Part shown: positions 6,355 to 12,584 of the stretch, in pieces
Position numbering within the stretch: position 1 is the first letter of the stretch
How the letters are laid out: each line of letters opens with the position of its first letter
NCBI GenBank assembly: GCA_964469905.1
Contig: CAYXZW010000073.1
Location: forward strand, 1 to 12,584
Direction: 5' to 3'
DNA: 12,584 nt
Source: MVRV01 sp964469905
Lineage (GTDB): Bacteria; Desulfobacterota; Syntrophia; Syntrophales; Smithellaceae
The notes under the pieces: generated by a model
Seen by the model: the letters and a program-made list of their open reading frames with translations, nothing else
Told to the model about the DNA's origin: nothing
Database searches by the model: none
Made by a program: the position numbers and the translations under genes

Positions 6355-7983
6355 ATGAGTTCAAATGATGAAAAAATATGTGGCGGCAGCATCGAAAATT
6401 ATTCGATTAATTATTTATTATCCAGCCTCGTTAATGAACTGCAACAATGTACCGAAAGCCATCAATCCCACATAAAGAGGCTCAACGAGATCGGAACTGC
6501 CTTGTCGGCAGAGAAAAATCTGGACCGCCTTCTGGAAATGATCGTGGATGAGGCCCGCAAATTTACCAATGCCGATGCCGGTACGCTTTATATCATGTCG
6601 GATGATGAGACCGAGCTTAATTTTGCGATAGTTCAGAATAATTCATTGAGCATACGCATGGGCGGTACCGGCGGAAAAATTATCTGGCAGCCTGTCAACT
6701 TAAAGAATAGTGACGGCAGTTTCAATAAAGCTAATGTTTCGGCCTATGTTGCCATATCGGGCCAGGCCGTAAATATTCCTGATGTTTATTCTGCAGCCGG
6801 CTTTAACTTTGAAGGAACAAAAAAATTCGATCAAAATACCGGTTACCACTCTCAGTCCATGCTGGTCGTGCCTTTGCGTAATCACGAAAATGATATTATC
6901 GGCGTTTTACAACTGCTCGATGCCTTGGATCCGGCGACAGGCGAAATAATAGAATTCTCCTCCGAATACGAGGAGATGATCCTGTCTTTAGCGTCACAGG
7001 CGGCAATAGCTCTTTCCAACAATCGTCTGATTCTTGATCTGGAAAATCTATTGGAATCTTTTATCAAAACAATTGCCACAGCCATTGATGAAAAATCTCC
7101 CTATACCGGTGGCCACGTAAAGCGGGTTGCCGAATTGACCATGACTATGGCCCGTAAAATTAACAGTGTGAATTATGGTAAGTTTGCCGGAATTGAGCTC
7201 TCCGAAAATCAATTGCAGGAATTACGCATCGCGGCATGGCTGCATGATGTCGGTAAAATTACCACCCCTGAGTATGTAGTAGATAAAGCAACAAAACTGC
7301 AAACAGTGCATGACCGCATACATGATGTTAAAACACGCATCGAATTAATTAAAAAAGATTATTTGCAGGGAACACAAACCAGCAAGACTGATGAAGCCGC
7401 CGGAAGGGACGCTGTGGAAATCAAAGCATTAGACGAAGAATATCAGTTCCTGCTGGAAGTTAATCAGGGAAACGAATTCACAAATGATGAAATGATTGCC
7501 CGGATTAAAGCAATTGCTCAGCGGAAATGGAGTGCAGACAGCCTTGCTCTCCCGCTTCTCTCGGAGGAAGAAGTTTACAATTTATGTATCCGGCGCGGAA
7601 CGCTGACAGATGAAGAACGAAATATAATTAATAATCATGCTCTCGTTACCCAAAAAATGCTCTCCCAGCTTCCCTTTCCAAAGAAAATGCGCCATATCGC
7701 CGATTATGCCGCCGCTCACCATGAAAAGATAGACGGCACCGGTTATCCTCTGGGGCTCAAAGGCGATCAGCTTTCCCTGCAATCAAGAATTATTGCCATT
7801 GCCGATGTATTTGAAGCTCTAACGGCTAAAGACCGGCCGTATAAAAAAGGCAAAACCATCGCCGAAGCATTGAAAATCATGGACTTCATGGTTAAAGACA
7901 ATCATATTGATGCTGATTTATTTGAATTGTTTGTTAAAGAAAATGTTTATGAGGATTATGCGAAGGAAATGTTGGTTCCCTGA
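6355..7983 (+). CDS. GAF domain / HD-GYP cyclic di-GMP phosphodiesterase
   Basis: Expected to hydrolyse cyclic di-GMP. A GAF sensor domain covers about 50-223 (TLYIMSDD near 77-84, the start of the SQAAIALSNNR helix near 214), followed by a linker helix. The HD-GYP domain has H254 in GGHVKRV, H297-D298 in WLHDVGK with K301, H428, H455-H456-E457, the GYP loop DGTGYP (460-465) and D484 in IADVFEALT. All metal ligands and the HHE...GTGYP signature are present, so it should be active. About 100 residues (316-414) sit between the HD motif and the next histidine, where standard HD-GYP proteins have only about 29 between HD and H; I recall this as a known HD subfamily with KATKL..V.DRIH. No receiver, GGDEF or membrane segment is present. 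AAGG lies about 6 nt before the ATG. It follows nrdG by 24 bp, so redox or growth-state control through that operon is possible. Confidence 0.92.
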   Translation: MSSNDEKICGGSIENYSINYLLSSLVNELQQCTESHQSHIKRLNEIGTALSAEKNLDRLLEMIVDEARKFTNADAGTLYIMSDDETELNFAIVQNNSLSIRMGGTGGKIIWQPVNLKNSDGSFNKANVSAYVAISGQAVNIPDVYSAAGFNFEGTKKFDQNTGYHSQSMLVVPLRNHENDIIGVLQLLDALDPATGEIIEFSSEYEEMILSLASQAAIALSNNRLILDLENLLESFIKTIATAIDEKSPYTGGHVKRVAELTMTMARKINSVNYGKFAGIELSENQLQELRIAAWLHDVGKITTPEYVVDKATKLQTVHDRIHDVKTRIELIKKDYLQGTQTSKTDEAAGRDAVEIKALDEEYQFLLEVNQGNEFTNDEMIARIKAIAQRKWSADSLALPLLSEEEVYNLCIRRGTLTDEERNIINNHALVTQKMLSQLPFPKKMRHIADYAAAHHEKIDGTGYPLGLKGDQLSLQSRIIAIADVFEALTAKDRPYKKGKTIAEALKIMDFMVKDNHIDADLFELFVKENVYEDYAKEMLVP

Positions 7984-7984
7984 T

Positions 7985-8107
7985 ACGACTTCGTCAAATG
8001 CCCATATGCTGCGTTGCGCTTCAGCCTTTCGTCGCTGCGGCGTACGCTAAGTACGCCTCACTCCGAAGGCTTCGCGCGCCTTGCCTCTGAACATTTTACA
8101 AAGTCGT
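7985..8107. repeat. 123-bp palindromic MITE/REP-like repeat, copy B
   Basis: Second copy of the element at 5412-5534, same orientation and identical length. Its terminal arms (ACGACTTCGTCAAATG at 7985-8000 and its near complement at 8092-8107) pair at 14 of 16 positions. It begins one base after the stop codon of the HD-GYP gene; copy A likewise lies just after a stop. Compared with copy A, the arms and inner stem have changed on both sides of the same base pairs, so pairing is kept. The centre is conserved, including 35 identical bases at 8052-8086. Confidence 0.85.
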
Positions 8108-8169
8108 AAATATTTCGGTATTTTGGTTATTAGATAGGATACATATAAACATTGTTGGGAGGATATAAA

Positions 8170-8340
8170 ATGGCATTCGATGAAGGTATGGGAAATACAA
8201 TAAATCGTTTGCATGAGACAATTAAACTCTTGCATGAAACAATCCGGTCACAAACTAACGCCACCAATCGACAATCAAATATCATGATTGGTCTTACCAT
8301 TAGTCTTTTGTGCTTGCTATCATTCAAACTATTTTGTTGA
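8170..8340 (+). CDS. small tail-anchored membrane protein with a duplicated coiled-coil heptad
   Basis: A 56-residue protein that I do not recognise. GGGAGG lies 8 nt before the ATG at 8170, a strong ribosome site, so I prefer this to the in-frame ATG six codons earlier. Residues 1-12 are polar. Two consecutive heptads, RLHETIK and LLHETIR (13-26), form an amphipathic helix, then a polar linker leads to one hydrophobic segment (about 38-53, IMIGLTISLLCLLSF) at the C-terminus. The layout suggests a single-pass protein with the helical part in the cytoplasm, able to form a dimer through the heptads. It lies between repeat copy B and a lipoprotein gene. TATAAA at 8144-8149 could be a -10 element, but no good -35 is seen. 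Confidence 0.6.
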   Translation: MAFDEGMGNTINRLHETIKLLHETIRSQTNATNRQSNIMIGLTISLLCLLSFKLFC

Positions 8341-8455
8341 TTTTTTAAATATGTCCCAGTTTCTTTCTCCGTTTCCCAAACTTGTTTTAATACATAAATA
8401 AGACAACAAATTATGATAAGATACCCTACATGTTGGACAATTAGGAACCAGGCCA

Positions 8456-8842
8456 ATGATCAAAATAACAAAAAACAAAATGCTTCTGCTGTTTATCATT
8501 TTCTCGCTTATTTGTGTTTCCGGATGCTGTAGCTTGAAGAAAGATTCTCTGACTGTCCGTGGCGGAGAGAAGGTGATCTATCAATGCGAGAAGGGAGCCA
8601 GGATCGGGGCAAAATATTACTCCCTCTCGGACGACAGTCTTAATTTCGTAAAGATTGTCCTGCCCGAAGGTAAAGAGCAGACTTTGCCCCAGGCTCTTTC
8701 GGCGTCGGGGGCGCGATACACGGATGACAGAGAATTAGTTTGGTGGATCAAAGGTGATGCGGCGATAGTTGAGACGCGTGACCACGAAGGAAATTGGCAG
8801 TTAAAATACCGGGACTGCAAAGTAGTGCCTGATAAAAAATGA
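8456..8842 (+). CDS. MliC-family inhibitor of C-type lysozyme, lipoprotein
   Basis: A 128-residue envelope lipoprotein. The N-terminus has Lys residues, a hydrophobic stretch and the lipobox VSGC, so Cys24 would be lipidated. The mature part shows the MliC pattern: V.YQCEKG with Cys44, A.YYSLSDDS, LPQALSASGARY (77-88, with Ser84) and WWIKGDAA (96-103, with Lys99). In MliC proteins the serine and lysine of the last two motifs block the lysozyme active site, and Cys44 and Cys121 match the conserved disulfide pair. The role would be protection of peptidoglycan from C-type lysozyme. The ribosome site is weak (AGGAACCAGGCCA before the ATG); the chosen start is needed for the full signal peptide. 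It converges with hemW, 3 bp between the stops. Confidence 0.88.
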   Translation: MIKITKNKMLLLFIIFSLICVSGCCSLKKDSLTVRGGEKVIYQCEKGARIGAKYYSLSDDSLNFVKIVLPEGKEQTLPQALSASGARYTDDRELVWWIKGDAAIVETRDHEGNWQLKYRDCKVVPDKK

Positions 8843-8845
8843 TTT

Positions 8846-9973
8846 CTAGATCAGTGCGAGGCTGTCAGCTACCGCCAATCCCTTGCGAGTGGGGCTGAGG
8901 AATCCATTCTCTATACTTACCAGTTTGTCTTCCAGCAGCTTTTTAATAATCACTTTCTTTTCCACAAGGAGATCGATTTCGTATTTATGCTTATAAAGCT
9001 GGAGATCAATTCCCTCTTTGGTACGCAGGCCCAGAAATAAGGCTTCGAGTTGCAGTTGCTCCAAGGTGAGTATTTCCGAATCTTCCACCGGCATTTGGTT
9101 TTGGGCAATTTCTGCCAGATAGTTTCTGACGGAAGACTTATTCCACCAGCGCTTTTGCTCAAGAAAAGAATGCGCTCCCGGACCTAAGCCCAGATAGGGC
9201 ACATGCCGCCAGTATTTCATGTTATGTCTGGATTTAAGGTTAGCGTTGCTGGCAAAGTTGGAAACTTCATAATGGATGTAACCGGCCTTTTCTAACTCTT
9301 CGGCTGTAGTGGAAAATAATTTGAGCCCTGCTTCCTCAGATGGCAGTTGCCAGCCCTCCTGAGAATACATTTTATAAAGGGGCGCTTTTTTGTCCAGTGA
9401 TAGCTGATAGCAAGCAATATGTTCCGGAGAAAAAGAAGCAGCTCTTTGCAGAGTATTTTTCCATGATTTGATACCTCTGCCCTGAACTCCATAAATCAAA
9501 TCTATCCCCAGATTGTCAAATCCGGCCTGTCTTGCGGCGTCGATGACCGCAATTGCTTCTTTAGCGGAATGCCGGCGTCCCAGAAATTGTAAAAGTTTAT
9601 CATCGAAAGATTGAATGCCGATGTTTAAGCGATTTATGCCCAGGCTGCGCAATGCTTTTAAATATTCCGGGGAAATATCTCCGGGATTGGCTTCCAGTGT
9701 AATTTCCGCATCCGCGGCAATCTTATATGTTTTATAGATAGCGGAGAAAATACTTGCCAACTGTTCGGGACTCAGCAGGGAAGGGGTGCCGCCGCCTAAA
9801 TAGATAGTGTCAAAGGAATGAAAATCTTTGCTGTAAAAATTGATTTCTTTTTTCAGTGCCGTCAGATAATCCGGAATAAGGTTTACAGATTTAATCGAGT
9901 AGAAACTGCAATAAGCACATTTGCTCAGACAAAAGGGAACATGAATGTAAAGACCGGCTGGACGTGCCTTCAT
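8846..9973 (-). CDS. hemW: radical-SAM heme chaperone HemW (oxygen-independent coproporphyrinogen oxidase-like)
   Basis: A cytoplasmic radical-SAM protein of the HemN/HemW family. The cluster motif is C15-X3-C19-X2-C22 followed by Ser-Phe24; the CxxxCxxCxF form marks HemW, while true HemN has a fourth cysteine in place of the Phe. GGGTP (60-64), QSFDD (121-125) and HNMKYW (250-255, the HNxxYW motif tied to heme handling) are present. Length is 375 residues, against about 380 in HemW and about 455 in HemN. HemW binds heme and is thought to deliver it to respiratory enzymes; it lacks the oxidase activity of HemN. Many databases still label such proteins HemN. AGGG about 8 nt before the ATG supports the start. 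It lies downstream of lepA on the same strand, with a probable terminator between them. Confidence 0.92.
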   Translation of the reverse strand: MKARPAGLYIHVPFCLSKCAYCSFYSIKSVNLIPDYLTALKKEINFYSKDFHSFDTIYLGGGTPSLLSPEQLASIFSAIYKTYKIAADAEITLEANPGDISPEYLKALRSLGINRLNIGIQSFDDKLLQFLGRRHSAKEAIAVIDAARQAGFDNLGIDLIYGVQGRGIKSWKNTLQRAASFSPEHIACYQLSLDKKAPLYKMYSQEGWQLPSEEAGLKLFSTTAEELEKAGYIHYEVSNFASNANLKSRHNMKYWRHVPYLGLGPGAHSFLEQKRWWNKSSVRNYLAEIAQNQMPVEDSEILTLEQLQLEALFLGLRTKEGIDLQLYKHKYEIDLLVEKKVIIKKLLEDKLVSIENGFLSPTRKGLAVADSLALI

Positions 9974-9998
9974 TTTGCTGCCCTACTTAACAGGTGTT

Positions 9999-10084
9999 TA
10001 GGCTGAAGGCTGAAGACCGATGGGAAAAAAGGAAACAAAAAATAAGTGCCGAAGGCCACCAAATAGCCCTCAGCCCTCAGCCTA
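9999..10084. repeat. inverted repeat in the lepA-hemW spacer
   Basis: TAGGCTGAAGGCTGA (9999-10013) and TCAGCCCTCAGCCTA (10070-10084) are inverted complements with one mismatch in 15, separated by 56 bp. Each arm is itself a 7-bp tandem of GGCTGAA type. The right arm overlaps the lepA stop codon. I remember GGCTGAAGGCTGAAG strings as a frequent small repeat in deltaproteobacterial spacers, unverified. In the lepA message, the arms could fold around the terminator-like hairpin. Confidence 0.6.
10037..10059 (-). terminator. probable rho-independent terminator after lepA
   Basis: On the minus strand, GTGGCC-TTC-GGCAC (10046-10059) forms a short stem with one bulged G, followed directly by TTATTTTTTG (10036-10045) and a further T-rich stretch. 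It lies about 23 bp after the lepA stop and inside the larger inverted repeat. The stem is only 5 bp, so termination may be partial and hemW may still be read from lepA. Confidence 0.45.
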
Positions 10085-11878
10085 GTCGTTGTCCGATTTC
10101 AGTACCGCCAAAAACGCGCTTTGCGGAATACTCACGGAACCGATCATCTTCATGCGCTTCTTTCCCGCTTTTTGCTTTTCGAGCAATTTTCTTTTACGGC
10201 TGATATCGCCGCCATAGCATTTGGCGGTAACGTCTTTGCGATAAGCGCTGATGGTGCTGCGGGCGATTATTTCTCCGCCGATAGCGCCCTGAATGGCAAT
10301 TTTGAACATCTGGCGCGGTATCTCTTCTTTGAGTCGTTCGCAGGCGTTGAGCCCGCGGGAGCGCGCCCGGTCGCGGTGAACAATTTGCGACAACGCGTCA
10401 ACCTTTTCGCCGTTGACCAGGATATCCATCAGAACCAGATTGCTTTCGCGGTAATCAATTATGTTGTAGTCAAAGGAGCCATAGCCTTGTGTCACTGATT
10501 TGAAACGATCATAAAAATCAAAGATAACTTCGGCCAGCGGCATCTCGTAGGATAACTCCACTCGCCCCGGTCCGGTGTAATTCATGGTGGAATTAAGGCC
10601 GCGCTTTTCCATGCAGAGCTTCATGACCGTGCCTAAGTAGCGCTCGGGAAGCATCATGGCCGCGCGGATATAGGGTTCTTCGCCCTGGGTAATGTCGGCG
10701 GGATCAGGGTAATGCGCGGGATTGTCCACGTAAATTACCTTGCCGTCTTTGAGTGTGAAACGATAACGAACACTGGGTACCGATAGAATGATGGAAAGAT
10801 CGTATTCTCTTTCCAATCGTTCCTGAACGATATCCAGATGGAGCAGCCCTAAAAAACCGCAGCGGAAACCTTGTCCCAGTGCGGCGGAAGAATCTTTTTC
10901 ATAAATGAATGAGGCGTCGTTGAGTTTGTACTTTTCCAGAGAATCAGCCAGATCCTGATAATCGTCGGAAGCGATCGGATAGATTGAAGCAAAGACAACC
11001 GGTTTGACTTCCTTAAAGCCCGGCAGCGGTTGAGAGCAAGGCTTATTCTGAAGTGTTACGGTGTCGCCCGTGCGCACATCAGCCACAGTCTTCACACCGG
11101 CAATAATGTAGCCTACTTCTCCGGCGCTGAGTTTTTCGCGCTTGGTGCGGATCATTAGAAAATGGCCAACTTCTTCTACCTTGTATGTTGTGTCGTTGTA
11201 CATGAATCTGATAATATCGCCGCTTTTCACGATGCCTTCGAAAACGCGGCAGTGAATGATTGTGCCGCGGAAAGAGTCATACTTGGCGTCAAAAATCAAA
11301 GCGGCCAGAGGATTAGAGATGTCGCCCGTAGGCGGTGGAATGCGCTCGACAATGGCTTCCAGAATTTCCTCAATGCCGATGCCTTCCTTGGCGGAGCATT
11401 TAATGTGAGTGAACGGATCGAGCCCCAGTTCCGAATCAATTTCTTCCAGTACCCGATCAATATCGGCTGATGGCAGATCAATTTTATTAATGATCGGTAT
11501 GATTGCCAGGTTGTGTTCCATCGCCAGGTAAAGATTGGCCAGTGTCTGAGCCTGAACACCCTGGGCGGCATCGATCAACAGCAGCACACCTTCGCAGGAG
11601 GCCAGAGAACGGGAGACTTCGTAAGAGAAGTCCACATGTCCCGGTGTATCGATTAAATTCAGAATATAGTCTTTTCCATCCTTGGAGCGATAGGGCAGGG
11701 AAATGGCGTTGCTTTTGATGGTGATGCCGCGTTCCCGCTCGATGTCCATACTGTCCAGCATTTGATCCTGAAAATTTCGATCATTGCAGACGCCGGTAAA
11801 TTGAATCAACCGGTCGGCAAGCGTGGACTTGCCGTGGTCAATATGAGCGATAATGCTGAAGTTTCTTATGTTATCCAT
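10082..11878 (-). CDS. lepA: elongation factor 4 (LepA), ribosome-associated GTPase
   Basis: A translational GTPase that acts on the ribosome and is linked to back-translocation and to initiation or assembly quality. The GTPase motifs are complete: AHIDHGKST (11-19), GITIK (51-55), DTPGH (77-81, with the catalytic His81) and NKID (131-134). The EF-G-like domains II, III and V follow, and the LepA-specific C-terminal domain ends in KKRMKMIGSVSIPQSAF near 577-592. The 598 residues equal the usual family length, so the gene is intact. The ribosome site before the ATG is weak (AGAGACC). A strong terminator separates it from adk upstream, so it probably has its own promoter, which I could not place. 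hemW follows on the same strand, as in several bacteria. Confidence 0.97.
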   Translation of the reverse strand: MDNIRNFSIIAHIDHGKSTLADRLIQFTGVCNDRNFQDQMLDSMDIERERGITIKSNAISLPYRSKDGKDYILNLIDTPGHVDFSYEVSRSLASCEGVLLLIDAAQGVQAQTLANLYLAMEHNLAIIPIINKIDLPSADIDRVLEEIDSELGLDPFTHIKCSAKEGIGIEEILEAIVERIPPPTGDISNPLAALIFDAKYDSFRGTIIHCRVFEGIVKSGDIIRFMYNDTTYKVEEVGHFLMIRTKREKLSAGEVGYIIAGVKTVADVRTGDTVTLQNKPCSQPLPGFKEVKPVVFASIYPIASDDYQDLADSLEKYKLNDASFIYEKDSSAALGQGFRCGFLGLLHLDIVQERLEREYDLSIILSVPSVRYRFTLKDGKVIYVDNPAHYPDPADITQGEEPYIRAAMMLPERYLGTVMKLCMEKRGLNSTMNYTGPGRVELSYEMPLAEVIFDFYDRFKSVTQGYGSFDYNIIDYRESNLVLMDILVNGEKVDALSQIVHRDRARSRGLNACERLKEEIPRQMFKIAIQGAIGGEIIARSTISAYRKDVTAKCYGGDISRKRKLLEKQKAGKKRMKMIGSVSIPQSAFLAVLKSDND

Positions 11879-11899
11879 AGGTCTCTGCTGCTAAAGATG

Positions 11900-11934
11900 A
11901 AAAAGCCCTCCATCATACATCCGGGGGGCTTTTA
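11900..11934 (-). terminator. rho-independent terminator between adk and lepA
   Basis: On the minus strand AAAAGCCCCCC (11923-11933) pairs with GGAGGGCTTTT (11901-11911) over 11 bp with one G-U pair, around an 11-nt loop, and is followed by T residues (CTTTTTC). It starts about 20 bp after the adk stop. The A/T ends could also make it work in the other direction, but no plus-strand gene reaches it. Confidence 0.8.
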
Positions 11935-11954
11935 TCATGAATTTTCCTTATAAA

Positions 11955-12584
11955 TTAAGAAAGCTGCTTTAAAAGAGCTTCCGATACTTCTTTTACGCCC
12001 ACACGGCCGTCAACGGAAACAATTTTGGTTCTTTCTTTGAAATAGTTTACGGCGGCCAGAGTTCCCGTCTTGGTGTCGTAGTAAATACCATGACGTTTAT
12101 CAATTGCTGCTGCATCCTGATCATCAGCGCGGGTAGTAAGCTCTTCACAACCGCAAACACGGCAAACAAACTTGCCGTCTTTCTCAGCCGGTTTGATTGC
12201 ATCGATATAAATATTGTTGGGATGGTTATTGTCAGTCTTGCAGAGTCGGCGACCCATGATTCTTTTCTTCGCGGAATCGCGATCCAGATCAATTTCAATC
12301 ACGTAATCCAATTTCATTTTTTCACTTTCCAGTGCCTTCCAGAGTGCTTCGGCCTGAACCAAATTACGGGGGAAGCCGTCGAGTAGCCAACCTTTTTTGG
12401 CGTCGTCTTCTTTCAGGCGGTCAAGGATCATGGGAATAGTAATGTCATCGGGGACAAGTTCGCCGCGATCGATAAACGCTTTCGCTTTCTCTCCCAAAGG
12501 AGTTTTTTTGGAAATATTTTGCCGGAAAATAACACCTGTTTCAATATGGGGTAGGCCATATTTCTTTTGCACTACTGCTCCCTG
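11955..12584 (-). CDS. adk: adenylate kinase, metal-binding LID type (N-terminus outside window)
   Basis: Catalyses ATP + AMP to 2 ADP. The frame runs off the right edge: codons above the GTG at 12572 continue as Q-G-A-V, matching the end of the P-loop helix, so that GTG is internal and the Walker A glycine loop is missing only because of the window edge. Visible are IETGVIFR (AMP site), GELVPDDIT, WLLDGFPRN (the NMP/core signature), GRRLCK at the LID entry and TTRADDQD. The LID carries Cys-X5-His-X19-Cys-X2-Cys (first Cys codon at 12240-12242). This is the arrangement described for the Desulfovibrio gigas enzyme, which binds zinc, cobalt or iron, except that the middle gap is longer here (19 against 15, from memory). 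209 residues are visible, so the whole protein should be close to 220-230. A terminator follows the stop. Confidence 0.95.
   Translation of the reverse strand, partial: QGAVVQKKYGLPHIETGVIFRQNISKKTPLGEKAKAFIDRGELVPDDITIPMILDRLKEDDAKKGWLLDGFPRNLVQAEALWKALESEKMKLDYVIEIDLDRDSAKKRIMGRRLCKTDNNHPNNIYIDAIKPAEKDGKFVCRVCGCEELTTRADDQDAAAIDKRHGIYYDTKTGTLAAVNYFKERTKIVSVDGRVGVKEVSEALLKQLS

Noticed and set aside
8130..8456. Minus-strand open frame of 108 codons beginning with a hydrophobic stretch
   Set aside because: It starts with TTG, has no ribosome site, overlaps the better supported 56-residue plus-strand gene and part of repeat-flanking DNA, and its second half is cysteine/serine-rich nonsense-like sequence. 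The hydrophobic start is explained by AT-rich DNA.
12570..12572. GTG at 12572 as the true start of adk
   Set aside because: The frame continues to the window edge with Q-G-A-V, which matches the helix after the P-loop. A start here would delete the nucleotide-binding loop, so the gene is cut by the window, not truncated.
1..12584. CRISPR array, prophage, toxin-antitoxin pair or tRNA
   Set aside because: No regularly spaced repeats, phage structural or integrase genes, recognisable toxin-antitoxin pairs or cloverleaf sequences were seen on either strand.

Overview
The window looks like chromosomal DNA from an anaerobic bacterium of the Desulfobacterota / Syntrophobacterales kind (Smithella or Syntrophus-like). 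This is an inference from gene content: an oxygen-sensitive class III ribonucleotide reductase with its radical-SAM activase, an adenylate kinase whose LID carries the Cys-X5-His...Cys-X2-Cys metal site known from Desulfovibrio gigas, and a type of palindromic intergenic repeat that I remember as common in syntrophic deltaproteobacteria. No rRNA, tRNA, CRISPR array or intact insertion sequence was seen.

Layout from left to right. 1-78 is the tail of a protein truncated by the window edge. A structured spacer follows that closely resembles an integron attC site of the aadA type (125-181). Next is a 161-residue protein of unknown function (257-742), whose 3' end lies in a second, weaker inverted repeat; together these suggest a captured gene cassette. 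Convergent to it on the minus strand is a two-gene unit: a SAM-dependent methyltransferase (2497-3114, probable TTG start) followed by a GspE/PilB-type secretion ATPase (838-2475).

The spacer between the methyltransferase and nrdD (3115-3320) is the best-defined control region. It holds face-to-face sigma-70-type promoters that overlap each other, and two NrdR-like boxes exactly 31 bp apart that would cover both. The rightward block is nrdD, a 123-bp palindromic repeat, nrdG (its activase), and a GAF/HD-GYP protein that should degrade cyclic di-GMP. A second 123-bp copy of the repeat follows that gene. The two copies align without gaps and differ by compensating changes in their stems, which is the most unusual signal in the window. 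After the second copy come a 56-residue tail-anchored protein containing a duplicated heptad and an MliC-type lysozyme-inhibitor lipoprotein.

The right end is a minus-strand run of housekeeping genes: adk (5' end cut off by the window), a rho-independent terminator, lepA, a spacer with an inverted repeat and a probable terminator, and hemW, which converges on the lipoprotein gene with only 3 bp between them. NrdD and NrdG act together in anaerobic dNTP synthesis. HemW (heme handling), LepA (translation) and Adk (nucleotide balance) are general cell functions.

I found no clear previously undescribed multi-gene system. The strongest leads are the covarying repeat pair, the attC-like site with its orphan gene, and the NrdR-box divergent promoter.
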